Shown here one piece after another: positions 43,054 to 53,036 of a DNA stretch of 64,000 bases; position 1 is the first letter of the stretch, and each line of letters starts with the position of its first letter. The notes below the pieces were generated by a model. That model saw only the letters and a program-made list of their open reading frames with translations, was not told where the DNA came from and made no database searches. Location of the stretch: the NCBI RefSeq assembly GCF_001038485.1, contig NZ_LDUE01000036.1, positions 78,990 through 142,989 on the forward strand. Direction: 5' to 3'. The position numbers were made by a program, and so were the translations under genes. This DNA comes from Ornithinibacillus californiensis (GTDB lineage: Bacteria; Bacillota; Bacilli; Bacillales; Amphibacillaceae).

Positions 43054-45567
43054 ATGGCAGGTTTTCTTAAAAAAATGTTTGATGGAAATAAAAAACAACT
43101 AAACCGTATTCAAAGTATTGTTGATCAAATTGAATCTTTAGAGCCGGATATTGAAAAGTTATCTGACGACCAATTAAAACAAAAGACAGAAGAATTTAAA
43201 TCTCGCTATGCTAACGGTGAAAGCTTAGATGACCTATTAGTAGAGGCATATGCAGTAGTTAGAGAAGCCTCAAAACGTGTATTAGGCATGCGTCCATTCC
43301 AGGTGCAGTTAATGGGTGCTATTGTACTACATGAAGGTGATATCTCCGAGATGAAAACAGGGGAAGGTAAAACATTAGCTTCTACGATGCCGGCTTACTT
43401 AAATGCACTTTCTAATGAAGGGGTGCACATCATAACGGTTAACGATTATTTAGCTGATCGTGACTCGAAGCAAATGGGTCAATTATTTGAATTTCTTGGT
43501 TTAACTGTTGGCTTAAATACCAATGGTCTATCCAAGGAAGAGAAACATCAAGCCTATCAAGCTGATATTACATATGGAACGAATAATGAATTTGGATTTG
43601 ACTATTTACGTGATAACATGGTGCTTTACAAAGAGCAAATGGTACAACGTCCGTTAAACTTTGCAATCATAGATGAGGTTGACTCAATTCTAATTGATGA
43701 AGCAAGAACACCGTTAATAATTTCTGGCTCTGCTTCTAAATCAGCTTCCTTATATACGCAAGCCAATTCATTTGTTATCACCTTGAAACGTGAAGAGGAC
43801 TATACGTATGATGAGAAAACAAAAGGTACACAGCTAACCGAAGAAGGTATAAATAAGGCTGAGCGCTACTTTAATGTAGAAAACCTTTTTGATCTCAATC
43901 ATGTCACATTAACACATCATATTGGTCAAGCATTACGTGCACATGTTGCGATGCATCGTGATACCGATTACGTTGTTGAAGAAGGCGAAGTTGTAATCGT
44001 TGACCAATTTACAGGACGTCTAATGAAAGGCCGTCGCTATAGTGATGGGTTGCACCAGGCAATTGAAGCAAAAGAAGGTCTTAAGATTCAAAATGAAAGT
44101 ATGACACTTGCCTCGATTACTTTCCAGAACTTTTTCCGTATGTATAATAAGCTTGCTGGTATGACAGGTACGGCGAAAACAGAAGAAGAGGAATTCCGCA
44201 GTATTTACAATATGGGTGTTGTGGCCATTCCTACTAATAAGCCAATAGCCCGTGTCGATCATCCGGATAAGATTTACAGTACGGTCAACGGCAAATTTAG
44301 AGCAGTTGTTGAAGATATTAAGGAACGTAACAAAAAAGGACAGCCAGTACTAGTTGGTACAGTAGCCGTAGAAACATCCGAATTGATCTCGCAGTATTTG
44401 AAAAAAGCTGGCGTAAAGCATGACGTATTAAATGCGAAAAACCATTACCGTGAAGCGGAAATTATTGAGCATGCAGGTCAAAAGGGTGCAGTTACGATTG
44501 CAACCAACATGGCTGGACGTGGTACCGACATTAAGCTTGGAGAAGGTGTTTTAGAGCTTGGTGGGTTAGCTGTAATTGGTACAGAACGTCATGAATCAAG
44601 ACGTATTGATAACCAGCTACGCGGACGTTCTGGTCGTCAAGGGGACCCGGGGATGTCTCAATTCTATCTATCCATGGAAGATGAATTGATGCGCCGTTTC
44701 GGTTCAGATAATCTGAAAAATATGATGGATAAAATGGGTATGGATGATTCCCAGCCAATTATAAATAAATTCGTCTCTCGTGCAGTGGAATCTGCTCAAA
44801 AACGTGTAGAAGGTAATAACTATGATGCACGTAAGAATGTATTGGCATATGATGATGTATTAAGAGAACAGCGTGAAATTATTTATAAACAGCGCTTTGA
44901 AGTTATTGATGCAGAAGGAAATGAACTTCGCGTAATTATTGAGAATATGATTAGCTCTTCATTAGAACGTGTTATTAACACCCATACACAGGATGAAGAT
45001 GAAGAGAAATGGGATTTCCAAGCGATTATTGAATATGTTCAAGGTAACTTATTAGAACAGGATTCGTTGACTCTAGATGAGTTGAAAGGGAAAGATACAG
45101 AAGAAATTCATGCGCTTATTATGGATAAGGTTCGAGCTCGTTATGATGAGAAAGAAATTGAACTGTCCGAAGAGCAAATGCGTGAATTCGAAAAAGTTAT
45201 TCTTCTTCGAACTGTAGATACAAAATGGATGGACCATATCGATCAGATGGACCAACTTCGTCAAGGTATCCATTTACGAGCATACGGCCAAAACGACCCA
45301 TTACGTGAGTATCAATTAGAAGGATTCGCCATGTTCGAAGCAATGGTTGAAAACATTGAAGATGAAGTATCACGCTATATCATGAAAGCCCAAATACGTG
45401 AAAATCTCCAACGCCAAGCGGTTGTGAAAAATACACAAGCAGTATCAGGTGGAGGAGAAGAAAAGAAAAAATCACGTAAACCATATGTGAAAAAGGAAGA
45501 CGTTGGCCGAAACGACCCTTGTCCATGTGGAAGCGGCAAAAAATACAAAAACTGTCATGGTCAATAA
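43054..45567 (+). CDS. secA: Preprotein translocase ATPase SecA
   Basis: 837 residues from the ATG at 43054 (GAGGAGCGTAACG upstream). Motor of Sec protein export. Walker A is [12 protein letters not shown] (about residues 100-110), the DEAD-box equivalent is [17 protein letters not shown], followed by [13 protein letters not shown] and [18 protein letters not shown]. The C-terminal zinc-binding SEC-C motif is [15 protein letters not shown] terminator and a tandem repeat array separate it from prfB, whereas in B. subtilis the two lie close together. Confidence 0.97.
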   Translation: MAGFLKKMFDGNKKQLNRIQSIVDQIESLEPDIEKLSDDQLKQKTEEFKSRYANGESLDDLLVEAYAVVREASKRVLGMRPFQVQLMGAIVLHEGDISEMKTGEGKTLASTMPAYLNALSNEGVHIITVNDYLADRDSKQMGQLFEFLGLTVGLNTNGLSKEEKHQAYQADITYGTNNEFGFDYLRDNMVLYKEQMVQRPLNFAIIDEVDSILIDEARTPLIISGSASKSASLYTQANSFVITLKREEDYTYDEKTKGTQLTEEGINKAERYFNVENLFDLNHVTLTHHIGQALRAHVAMHRDTDYVVEEGEVVIVDQFTGRLMKGRRYSDGLHQAIEAKEGLKIQNESMTLASITFQNFFRMYNKLAGMTGTAKTEEEEFRSIYNMGVVAIPTNKPIARVDHPDKIYSTVNGKFRAVVEDIKERNKKGQPVLVGTVAVETSELISQYLKKAGVKHDVLNAKNHYREAEIIEHAGQKGAVTIATNMAGRGTDIKLGEGVLELGGLAVIGTERHESRRIDNQLRGRSGRQGDPGMSQFYLSMEDELMRRFGSDNLKNMMDKMGMDDSQPIINKFVSRAVESAQKRVEGNNYDARKNVLAYDDVLREQREIIYKQRFEVIDAEGNELRVIIENMISSSLERVINTHTQDEDEEKWDFQAIIEYVQGNLLEQDSLTLDELKGKDTEEIHALIMDKVRARYDEKEIELSEEQMREFEKVILLRTVDTKWMDHIDQMDQLRQGIHLRAYGQNDPLREYQLEGFAMFEAMVENIEDEVSRYIMKAQIRENLQRQAVVKNTQAVSGGGEEKKKSRKPYVKKEDVGRNDPCPCGSGKKYKNCHGQ

Positions 45568-45574
45568 AGAATCA

Positions 45575-45608
45575 AGGGTCTGACCCCCTAAGGGAGTCAG
45601 ACCTTTTT
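45575..45608 (+). terminator. Terminator of secA
   Basis: GGTCTGAC (45577-45584) pairs with GTCAGACC (45596-45603), followed by TTTTT. Confidence 0.88.
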
Positions 45609-45611
45609 GAG

Positions 45612-46190
45612 AGAACTTGAGCTTCTAATCGTCATTTTGAGTGGGAAGTAAGAATGAAATGAAGTTAAGAGGGCATCTAATCGTCATTTTGAGTAGGAAG
45701 TAAGAGTGAAATGAAGTTAAGAAGGCTTCTAATCGTCATTATGAGCAGGAGCTAAGATTGAAATGAGGTTAAGAAGGCTTCTAATCGTCATTTTGAGTAG
45801 GAAGTAAGAGTGAAATGAGGTTAAGAAGGCATCTAATCGTCATTTTGAGTAGGAAGTAAGAGTGAAATGAGGTTAAGAAGGCATCTAATCGTCATTTCGA
45901 GTAGGAAGTAAGAGTGAAATGAAGTTAAGAAGGCTTCTAATCGTCATTTTGAGTGGGAACCAAGATTGAAATGAAGTTAGGAAGGCGCCTAATCGTCATT
46001 TTGAGTAGGAAGTAAGAGTGAAATGAAGTTAAGAAGGCGTCTAATCGTCATTTTGAGTAGGAAGTAAGAGTGAAATGAAGTTAAGAAGGCATCTAATCGT
46101 CATTATGAGCAGTAACCAACACTGAAATGATGTTAAGATAGTCCTCTCTATTCATCATTTTCGACAGAAATCATTAATTAAACGATGATA
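45612..46190. repeat. 52-bp tandem repeat array, ten to eleven units (array 2)
   Basis: The CTAATCGTCATT anchor recurs at 45625, 45677, 45729, 45781, 45833, 45885, 45937, 45989, 46041 and 46093, exactly 52 bases apart; a decayed unit follows near 46145. Units read CTAATCGTCATTTTGAGTAG, GAAGTAAGAGTGAAATGAAG and TTAAGAAGGCTT with few changes. Aligned with array 1, about 32 of 52 positions agree, so they are one family. It fills the gap between the secA terminator and prfB. No ORF is conserved across units. Confidence 0.93.
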
Positions 46191-46243
46191 GTGAATACTT
46201 TAACCAACAATAAAATAAAAACAAGAATCTTAGAGGTGACAAT

Positions 46244-47342
46244 ATGGAATTTAGTGAAATTAGACACGAATTAGATCATATGAATAACCGCATAGCGGAC
46301 TTTAGGGGGTCTCTTTGACTTAGATGCAAAGAAAGCCCGCATCTCCGAATTAGAGCACGACATGACTGCTCCAGGATTTTGGGATGACCAAAATGCAGCT
46401 CAAACTGTGATTAACGAAGCGAATGGTCTTAAAGGATTTGTAAATAGTTTTGAAAGTATCGCCAACCAATACGAAGATTTAGAAGTCACTTATGAACTGG
46501 CAAAAGAAGAAAATGACGCTGAACTATTATCCGATTTAGTGGAAGAACTTGGTACATTAAAAAAAGAAATCAATGATTTTGAATTACAGATGTTACTAAG
46601 CGAACCGTACGATGCGAACAATGCTATTTTAGAGTTACACCCAGGTGCAGGTGGTACGGAATCACAAGACTGGGCAAGTATGCTCCTAAGGATGTATCAG
46701 CGTTGGGCGGAGCAACATAGCTTCTCTGTGGAAACATTGGATTATCTACCTGGTGAAGAAGCAGGAGTGAAGAGTGTAACCTTACTTATTAAGGGACATA
46801 ATGCGTACGGCTATTTAAAGGCAGAAAAAGGGGTTCATCGTTTAGTGCGAATTTCTCCTTTTGACTCTTCTGGACGTCGTCATACGTCTTTTGTTTCTTG
46901 TGATGTAACACCAGAGATGAATGATGATGTTGATATCGAGATTAGAACAGAGGATATTAAAGTGGATACGTACCGGGCTAGCGGTGCTGGTGGACAGCAC
47001 GTCAATACGACAGATTCTGCAGTACGTATTACTCATATCCCTACAAATACAATTGTTACATGCCAAAATGAACGGTCGCAGATTAAGAACCGAGAAGCTG
47101 CAATGAAAATGTTGAAATCAAAGCTTTATCAAATGGAAATTGAAAAGCAGCAACAAGAATTAGCCGATATCCGTGGTGAGCAAAAAGAAATAGGCTGGGG
47201 TAGTCAAATTCGTTCGTATGTATTCCATCCTTATTCAATGGTTAAAGACCATCGCACCAATGTAGAGGTAGGTAATACACAGGCTGTTATGGATGGAGAA
47301 CTCGATCCATTTATCGATGCTTACTTACGTTCGCAGCTATAA
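46244..47342 (+). CDS. prfB: Peptide chain release factor 2, with programmed +1 frameshift
   Basis: 365 residues after a +1 shift. Translation starts at the ATG at 46244 (TAGAGGTGAC upstream) and runs 24 codons to CTT TGA C. The in-frame UGA is at 46316-46318. The canonical slippery arrangement AGGGGG-TCT-CTT-TGA-C is present, so the ribosome slips onto GAC at 46317. RF2 recognises UGA and UAA, giving autoregulation. Downstream are the catalytic GGQ in [20 protein letters not shown] and the codon-recognition region ([14 protein letters not shown], with SPF as the family tripeptide). Confidence 0.97.
46306..46319 (+). promoter_or_regulatory. Programmed frameshift site in prfB
   Basis: AGGGGGTCTCTTTGAC: an internal Shine-Dalgarno-like AGGGGG, then CTTTGAC. 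Slippage on CUU-U at a slow UGA codon gives the +1 shift. The second base of the TCT codon differs from the common TAT and is not expected to matter. Confidence 0.93.
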
Positions 47343-47532
47343 CATGTTTGAATCACCCAATAATGGGAAACATATTATTAAGTTACTAAATTTGTCAAAA
47401 AGTGCCATCAGCCTTGATAAATATTCATGTTTATCCAAAATGTGGCAGAAATGTGGCTGGTATATTTTCTATTAAGGGATATACTAAATTTGACGGATAG
47501 TAATTCCAAACATTGATTGGGGGATTTTTATT

Positions 47533-47883
47533 ATGAAAAAGTGGTTAGTAGCAATTCTATTTGGCTCTGTATTAGTACTTGGTGCATGTGGTGGCGAAGA
47601 TGAAGCGGATGACAACGGAGCAACAAACGATGCAGGTCAAACAGATGGTGGCGAAACTGCTTCTGCAGTTGAAGAGGTTTATGAATCAAACTGTGCAGCT
47701 TGTCATGGTGCTGACCTTGCTGGTGGAGCTGCAAACTTAACAGCTATCGGTTCTAAGTATACTTCGGATGAATTAAAAGATATTATTTTAAACGGTAAAG
47801 AAGGCGGCATGCCTGCATTTGAAGGAAGAATATCTGATGCTGAGGCACAAGACCTTGCAGATTGGCTAGCAGAGAAGAAATAA
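47533..47883 (+). CDS. cccB: Cytochrome c-551 lipoprotein
   Basis: 116 residues. A lipoprotein signal (VLVLGACGG, Cys19), an acidic disordered linker (about 22-45), then a small class I cytochrome c with the haem site CAACH and a probable Met ligand in GGMPAFEG. A membrane-anchored electron carrier on the outer face. It stands before ftsE as in B. subtilis cccB. A stem-loop terminator follows. Confidence 0.93.
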   Translation: MKKWLVAILFGSVLVLGACGGEDEADDNGATNDAGQTDGGETASAVEEVYESNCAACHGADLAGGAANLTAIGSKYTSDELKDIILNGKEGGMPAFEGRISDAEAQDLADWLAEKK

Positions 47884-47899
47884 CATTACACACTGAGGA

Positions 47900-47940
47900 A
47901 GTCTAAACTGAGATAATCAGTTTAGGCTTTTTATTTTTTT
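47900..47940 (+). terminator. Terminator of cccB
   Basis: AGTCTAAACTGA pairs with TCAGTTTAGGCT (one G-U) around a five-base loop, followed by T-rich sequence. Confidence 0.88.
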
Positions 47941-48061
47941 GGAAACTATTACTAATTACCTATTCACCAGTAAACAACCGCAATCTTCTACAATTTCCTA
48001 TATATTAACGGCCTTGAAATATAAATGTAATATTTTTTTGTCTAAAAAAGTTGTTGAATGA

Positions 48062-48070
48062 TGTTATAAT
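48062..48070 (+). promoter_or_regulatory. Extended -10 promoter of ftsEX
   Basis: TGTTATAAT is an extended -10 with perfect TATAAT at 48065-48070. TTGTCT at 48038 is too far away to be an ideal -35. Confidence 0.5.
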
Positions 48071-48132
48071 GTAAGAGAAACTTGAAAAAAATAAGACTTT
48101 ATGACTAATGACATATAAAAGGTGATTAAATT

Positions 48133-48819
48133 ATGATACTAATGAAAGACGTATATAAAACGTATGACAACGGTGTAACTGCCTTGAATGGTATAAATGT
48201 CGAAATAGGTCAAGGCGAATTTGTGTACATCGTTGGACCAAGTGGTGCTGGTAAGTCATCATTTATTAAATTACTATATCGAGAGCTAAAACCAACACGA
48301 GGAACACTTTATATTAATAATAAGGATGTTAGTCAGATAAAGGAAAAAGACGTTCCTTTACTTCGTAGAGATATGGGAGTTATCTTCCAGGATTTCCGAC
48401 TTCTTCCTAAACTATCTATCTATGAAAATGTTGCCTTTGCTTTAGAGGTTATTGAGGAAACCCCTCGTAATATTCGTAAGCGGGTGATGGAAGTATTAGA
48501 TTTAGTGGGTTTGAAAAATAAAGCGCGATTCTTTCCAAGTGAATTATCTGGTGGTGAACAGCAACGTGTATCCATTGCTCGTGCTATTGTGAATCGTCCT
48601 AAAATTGTCATTGCGGATGAGCCTACAGGGAACTTAGACCCTGAGACATCATGGGACATTATGCGAGTGTTTGAAGAGATTAATAATAGTGGGACAACCA
48701 TTCTCATGGCTACTCACAGTAAAGAAATCGTAAATACAATTAAAAAGCGTGTTATTGCAATTGAAGACGGCATGATTGTGAGAGACGAGCATCGAGGTGA
48801 TTACGGTTATGAAAGCTAG
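48133..48819 (+). CDS. ftsE: Cell-division ABC ATPase FtsE
   Basis: 228 residues. Walker A VGPSGAGKSSFIKLL, signature LSGGEQQRVSIARA, Walker B IVIADEPTGNLDPET, H-loop ATHSKEI. With FtsX it activates a wall hydrolase from inside the cell. Overlaps ftsX by 11 bases. Confidence 0.96.
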   Translation: MILMKDVYKTYDNGVTALNGINVEIGQGEFVYIVGPSGAGKSSFIKLLYRELKPTRGTLYINNKDVSQIKEKDVPLLRRDMGVIFQDFRLLPKLSIYENVAFALEVIEETPRNIRKRVMEVLDLVGLKNKARFFPSELSGGEQQRVSIARAIVNRPKIVIADEPTGNLDPETSWDIMRVFEEINNSGTTILMATHSKEIVNTIKKRVIAIEDGMIVRDEHRGDYGYES

Positions 48820-49702
48820 AACGATCAAACGGCATTTTCGTGAAGGTGTAAAAAACATTCTCCGAAATGGCTGGATGACAGTAGCCTCTGTTGGGGCCGT
48901 AACGGTAACCTTGCTGTTAGTCGGAGCATTCTTAGGTTTAATTTTAAACCTTAACCATATGGCGGAAAAAATCGAAGAAGATGTAGTTGTAAAAGTGTTA
49001 ATTGATTTGGCTGCTGATGAAGATAAAGTACTTGAACTTGGTCAGGAAATTGAAAAGTTACCAGGTGTATCTAACGTTGTATTTTCATCAAAAGAAGAAG
49101 AATTAACTAGTTTAATTGAAAGTATGGGTGAAGGTGGCGAGGTTTGGTCACTGTACGAGCAGGAAAACCCGTTAAACCATGCTTATATTATAAAAGCAGA
49201 TGATCCACATGAGACGCAGGCTATTGCAGTAGCAGTTGAGAAATTAGATGGTGTAGATTCTGTAACATATGGACAAGAAGTTGCTCAAAACTTATTTAAG
49301 TTTACTGATTATGCGCGGACAATAGGGATAATCTTAATCGCGGGTCTAGTTCTAACCGCTATTTTCTTAATCTCTAACACTATTAAACTTACTATTATGG
49401 CAAGGAGTAGAGAGATTGGAATTATGAAATTAGTTGGTGCAACCAATGGCTTCATTCGAGGACCCTTCTTTATAGAGGGATTTCTTCTAGGGGTGTTAGG
49501 TTCAATTATTCCAATTGTAGCAGTGCTTGGTGGATATAAATTCATCGAATCAAGTATAAGTGGAATGAGTTCTATTGGCTTCGTTGAAATTCTACCATTC
49601 AATCCGTTTGCATGGCAGTTATCCTTAATCATTCTGTTGATAGGAGCAGGTATCGGGATGTGGGGAAGTTTAATGAGTGTCCGTAAATTCCTAAAAGTTT
49701 AA
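48809..49702 (+). CDS. ftsX: Cell-division membrane protein FtsX
   Basis: 297 residues from the ATG at 48809 (GAGGTG upstream), in preference to GTG at 48797. N-terminal membrane helix (about 21-45), extracellular loop (about 50-165) that contacts the hydrolase or adaptor, then three membrane helices with the FtsX-permease motif MARSREIGIMKLVGATNGFI. In Bacillus FtsEX activates the hydrolase CwlO; the next gene here encodes a coiled-coil M23 protein, a likely partner. Confidence 0.95.
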   Translation: MKARTIKRHFREGVKNILRNGWMTVASVGAVTVTLLLVGAFLGLILNLNHMAEKIEEDVVVKVLIDLAADEDKVLELGQEIEKLPGVSNVVFSSKEEELTSLIESMGEGGEVWSLYEQENPLNHAYIIKADDPHETQAIAVAVEKLDGVDSVTYGQEVAQNLFKFTDYARTIGIILIAGLVLTAIFLISNTIKLTIMARSREIGIMKLVGATNGFIRGPFFIEGFLLGVLGSIIPIVAVLGGYKFIESSISGMSSIGFVEILPFNPFAWQLSLIILLIGAGIGMWGSLMSVRKFLKV

Positions 49703-49797
49703 ATTACATTCAGTGGGGAAGAGAATAAGTTGTATTTCTCTTCCTACTGTACCTTACATAGTTTACTAGACTACTTGAAGGATAGGAGGAAGAATAG

Positions 49798-51135
49798 ATG
49801 AGAAGAAGGATTGGAACGAGTATAGTTATTGGCCTGATAATATGTTTAAGTGTCGTGGTTGATTGTAACGAAATTTCTGCTCAATCAAAGGATGAGCTTC
49901 AACAAGAAATCGAAGAACTAGAAAAAGAACAATTAGAATTAAAAGAGCAAGAAAAAGAAATTCAAAATGATAAAAGTAGTACAGAGCAAAAAATTGAAGA
50001 AAATTTAACTAAGCAAGATACAGTTCAAGGTCAGATTAAATCATTAGAACAAGAGTTAACCAACACTCAGAATTCTATTAATGCCAAACAAGGTGAAATA
50101 GATTCGACTAATAAAGAAATTGATGATTTAACGGCAAAAATAAATGATCTTACACAACAAATTGAACAGTTGAAAAATGAAATAGAAGCATTACTGGAAC
50201 GTATTGATGAACGTGAAGCGTTACTTACTGAGAGACTGCGTTCTATTCAACGAAGTGGTGGCCCAATGATGTATCTGGAAGTAATCTTGGGTTCTAAGAG
50301 CTTCTCTGATTTTATTTCTAGAACAGCTGCTGTAAATATTATGATGGATCAGGATAAGAATATTATCGATTCGTTAGCAAGAGATAAACAAGAGGTTGAG
50401 AACAAAAAAGTAGCAGTAGAAGACAACAAAGTAGAAATCGAAGCTAAAAGAAGCGATGTGGAAGATAAAAAGGTAGCTCTTGAGGCTCAGAAACAAGAGC
50501 TAGTCGCTTTACAAAATCAGCTTGATGACCAAAAGGCTGAAAGACAACGTTTACTAGCTCAGCTTGAAAAAGAGCATGAAGAATTGGAAGAATACATGTT
50601 CACATTGGAAGATGAACAAGCAATGATTCGTAAGCAAGAGCAAGCCTTAGCAAGAGCTAGAGAAATTGCAGAAAATAATTTAAATCAGTTATCAGACAGT
50701 ACTACTGTTAATAGTTCTTCTTTCATATGGCCAGCGGCAGGTTATCGTTCTTCTAATTACGGAGTCCGTGTTGACCCTATTACTTATCAACAGAGCTTCC
50801 ACTTAGGAGTTGACATAAGTGCACCGACGGGTACACCTGTATATGCTTCTACTAATGGGGTTGCAGTAAGAGGAAACCTATCAGGTACGTACGGTAACCA
50901 CATTCTAGTTGTGACGAAGATAGATGGCGTTGATTATACAACCTTATATGCCCATCTAAACGGTTTTGCTGTAGGGGATGGTGAGGTAGTAACCCAGGGT
51001 CAGATAATTGGCTATGTAGGGTCCACTGGTAGATCAACAGGACCACACTTACACTTTGAAGTACACAAAGGTGGTTGGAAAGGATTCTATCCACCAAACT
51101 CAAATAACGTAAATCCATTAAATTATTTACCTTAA
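49798..51135 (+). CDS. Coiled-coil M23 peptidase (EnvC/CwlO-like partner of FtsEX)
   Basis: 445 residues. An N-terminal signal segment (about 5-25), a very long coiled coil (about 30-300) rich in Glu, Lys and Gln, then an M23 domain (about 310-440) with zinc ligands in FHLGVDIS (His-x3-Asp) and HLHFE. Intact ligands suggest an active endopeptidase rather than a pure activator. AGGAGG precedes the ATG. Its place right after ftsEX and its coiled coil, the part that FtsX contacts in EnvC and CwlO, point to FtsEX control (inference). Confidence 0.9.
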   Translation: MRRRIGTSIVIGLIICLSVVVDCNEISAQSKDELQQEIEELEKEQLELKEQEKEIQNDKSSTEQKIEENLTKQDTVQGQIKSLEQELTNTQNSINAKQGEIDSTNKEIDDLTAKINDLTQQIEQLKNEIEALLERIDEREALLTERLRSIQRSGGPMMYLEVILGSKSFSDFISRTAAVNIMMDQDKNIIDSLARDKQEVENKKVAVEDNKVEIEAKRSDVEDKKVALEAQKQELVALQNQLDDQKAERQRLLAQLEKEHEELEEYMFTLEDEQAMIRKQEQALARAREIAENNLNQLSDSTTVNSSSFIWPAAGYRSSNYGVRVDPITYQQSFHLGVDISAPTGTPVYASTNGVAVRGNLSGTYGNHILVVTKIDGVDYTTLYAHLNGFAVGDGEVVTQGQIIGYVGSTGRSTGPHLHFEVHKGGWKGFYPPNSNNVNPLNYLP

Positions 51136-51148
51136 TAAGTCAAATTAC

Positions 51149-51185
51149 AAAGGCATTGCACGCGCTAGTGTAATGCCTTTTCCTA
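51149..51185 (+). terminator. Terminator after the M23 gene
   Basis: AAAGGCATT-G-CAC pairs with GTG-T-AATGCCTTT around a six-base loop, with T-rich sequence after. Confidence 0.85.
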
Positions 51186-51390
51186 TTTTATTAGCTGTTT
51201 TAGCTTCACTTTTTAACTATAGATATAATAAATTTTGCAGGAGGTTTAAGAAAAAGTTTGGCGTGTTGTACGATTTTTCGATATGATATTAGAATAAGTA
51301 GTTTTGAATCAACGGAAATAATCTCTTGAGTTCGATAATTTTGTTGTTTGAGATTACTATCTAACATATAACTAATACTGGGGTGATCAC

Positions 51391-52872
51391 ATGAAATTAA
51401 ATAAAGTACATATCGTGCTTATTTTGATTGGAGCATTATTTTTAGGGTTTATTGGTGCGTATATTGGGGCAAACATTGCACAGCCTAATGAACCGGAACA
51501 AATAATTGAAGATAATAATCTCGTTGAGGATAATCAGGCTGAACAAGGCGATAAGGAAGGTAATGGAAATGCCAAATTACCTGAACAGTGGTCAAAGGTT
51601 GCACAGGCTTATCATCTAATTAAGACTAATTACTTGGAAGGTGCAGATGAACAACAATTAATTGAAGGAGCTATTGAAGGGATGCTAGCAACATTAGGTG
51701 ACCCTTACAGTTCTTACATGGATATAGAAACCATGCAACAGTTCAATGAACAAATTGAATCCTCATTTGAAGGTATAGGTGCAGAGGTTAGCATGGTTAA
51801 TGGGATTGTAACCATTGTTTCACCTATTAAGGATTCCCCAGCTGAAAAATCAGGTCTAAGACCAAATGACCAAGTATTAGAGGTAGATGGTGAATCACTA
51901 GACGGTTACAATTTAAATGAATCGGTAGCATTAATTCGTGGAGAAAAAGGAACAGAGGTTGTTCTTACTATTCTCCGTGCAGGGGCACCAGAACCATTTG
52001 AAATAACTATTGTTCGTGATACGATTCCAATTGAGACTGTATACTCTGAAATGAAAACAATCGATGGGAAGAAAACTGGAGTCATTGAGATTACGAATTT
52101 CTCTGAAACGACTTCACAGGACTTTCTAACTCAACTTAGTGCTTTAGAAGATGATGGTATGGAAGGGTTAGTCATTGATGTTCGCGGAAATCCTGGAGGA
52201 CTATTAAGCTCTGTGGAGGAGATATTAAGCCAATTTGTCCCAGAAGATGTTCCTTATATTCAAATTGAGGACCAAGAAGGAAACAAATCCCCTTATTATT
52301 CCAAATTGAAAGAGAAAAAAGGATATCCAATAACTGTTTTAGTTGATGAAGGAAGTGCATCAGCTTCAGAAATACTAGCCGTTGCGATGAAGGAAATTGG
52401 CTATCAAGTAGTAGGGAATACTACCTTTGGTAAAGGTACCGTTCAACAAGCTGTTCCATTAGGCGACGGCAGTACGGTCAAATTAACGTTCTTTAAATGG
52501 TTGTCACCAGAAGGAACTTGGGTGCATGAAGAAGGGGTAGAGCCAACAGTAAAAGTTGACCAACCGAAGTACTATTTCACAACTCCAGTCCAAATTGAAG
52601 AACCCTTGGCCTATGATCAATCCGGTAGTAAAATAGAAAACATTCAATTAATGCTCAGTGGTTTAGGATATGATACAGAGAGGATGGACGGTTACTTTAG
52701 CAAAGAAACAGAGGAAGCCGTTAAAGCATTTCAACAAGATAATGAACTAGAAGTTACCGGTAAGGTAGATAAAGAAACAGCAGGAATGTTAGAAACAAAA
52801 ATTATTGAAAAAATTAGAAGTGGCGAAGACGATCTTCAACTAGAAAAAGCACTAGAAATCGTTCATCAATAA
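51391..52872 (+). CDS. ctpB: C-terminal processing peptidase CtpB (S41)
   Basis: 493 residues. Signal anchor (about 8-28), an acidic linker, a helical region, PDZ domain (about 125-210, PIKDSPAEKSGLRPNDQVL), S41 protease core with catalytic Ser in DEGSASASEILAVAMKEIG and Lys in TTFGKGTVQQA, and a C-terminal peptidoglycan-binding domain (about 405-470, IENIQLMLSGLGYDTERMDG). In B. subtilis CtpB cleaves SpoIVFA during SigK activation. GGGGTGATCAC precedes the ATG. Confidence 0.94.
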   Translation: MKLNKVHIVLILIGALFLGFIGAYIGANIAQPNEPEQIIEDNNLVEDNQAEQGDKEGNGNAKLPEQWSKVAQAYHLIKTNYLEGADEQQLIEGAIEGMLATLGDPYSSYMDIETMQQFNEQIESSFEGIGAEVSMVNGIVTIVSPIKDSPAEKSGLRPNDQVLEVDGESLDGYNLNESVALIRGEKGTEVVLTILRAGAPEPFEITIVRDTIPIETVYSEMKTIDGKKTGVIEITNFSETTSQDFLTQLSALEDDGMEGLVIDVRGNPGGLLSSVEEILSQFVPEDVPYIQIEDQEGNKSPYYSKLKEKKGYPITVLVDEGSASASEILAVAMKEIGYQVVGNTTFGKGTVQQAVPLGDGSTVKLTFFKWLSPEGTWVHEEGVEPTVKVDQPKYYFTTPVQIEEPLAYDQSGSKIENIQLMLSGLGYDTERMDGYFSKETEEAVKAFQQDNELEVTGKVDKETAGMLETKIIEKIRSGEDDLQLEKALEIVHQ

Positions 52873-52876
52873 TGTA

Positions 52877-52912
52877 AAAAGGAATCTGCTTTATAAATGC
52901 AGGTTCCTTTTT
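52877..52912 (+). terminator. Terminator of ctpB
   Basis: AAAGGAA-T-CTGC pairs with GCAG-G-TTCCTTT, followed by TTG. Confidence 0.85.
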
Positions 52913-53036
52913 GTTTGGATTCTTGATTAATATACAAAAGGTTTTCATAAAAAGCAGGAAAACATTCGACAAATGACGAATATATAAGGTTATAATTGTT
53001 TATAAAGCGGGACTGCAGTTTGGAAGGTGATCATAG

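Noticed and set aside
46316..46318. In-frame UGA in prfB as a nonsense mutation
   Set aside because: The surrounding AGGGGG and CTTTGAC are the standard programmed frameshift, so the gene is intact.
47293..47475. ORF of 60 codons after prfB
   Set aside because: It overlaps the end of prfB in another frame and has no ribosome site; the region is the leader of cccB.
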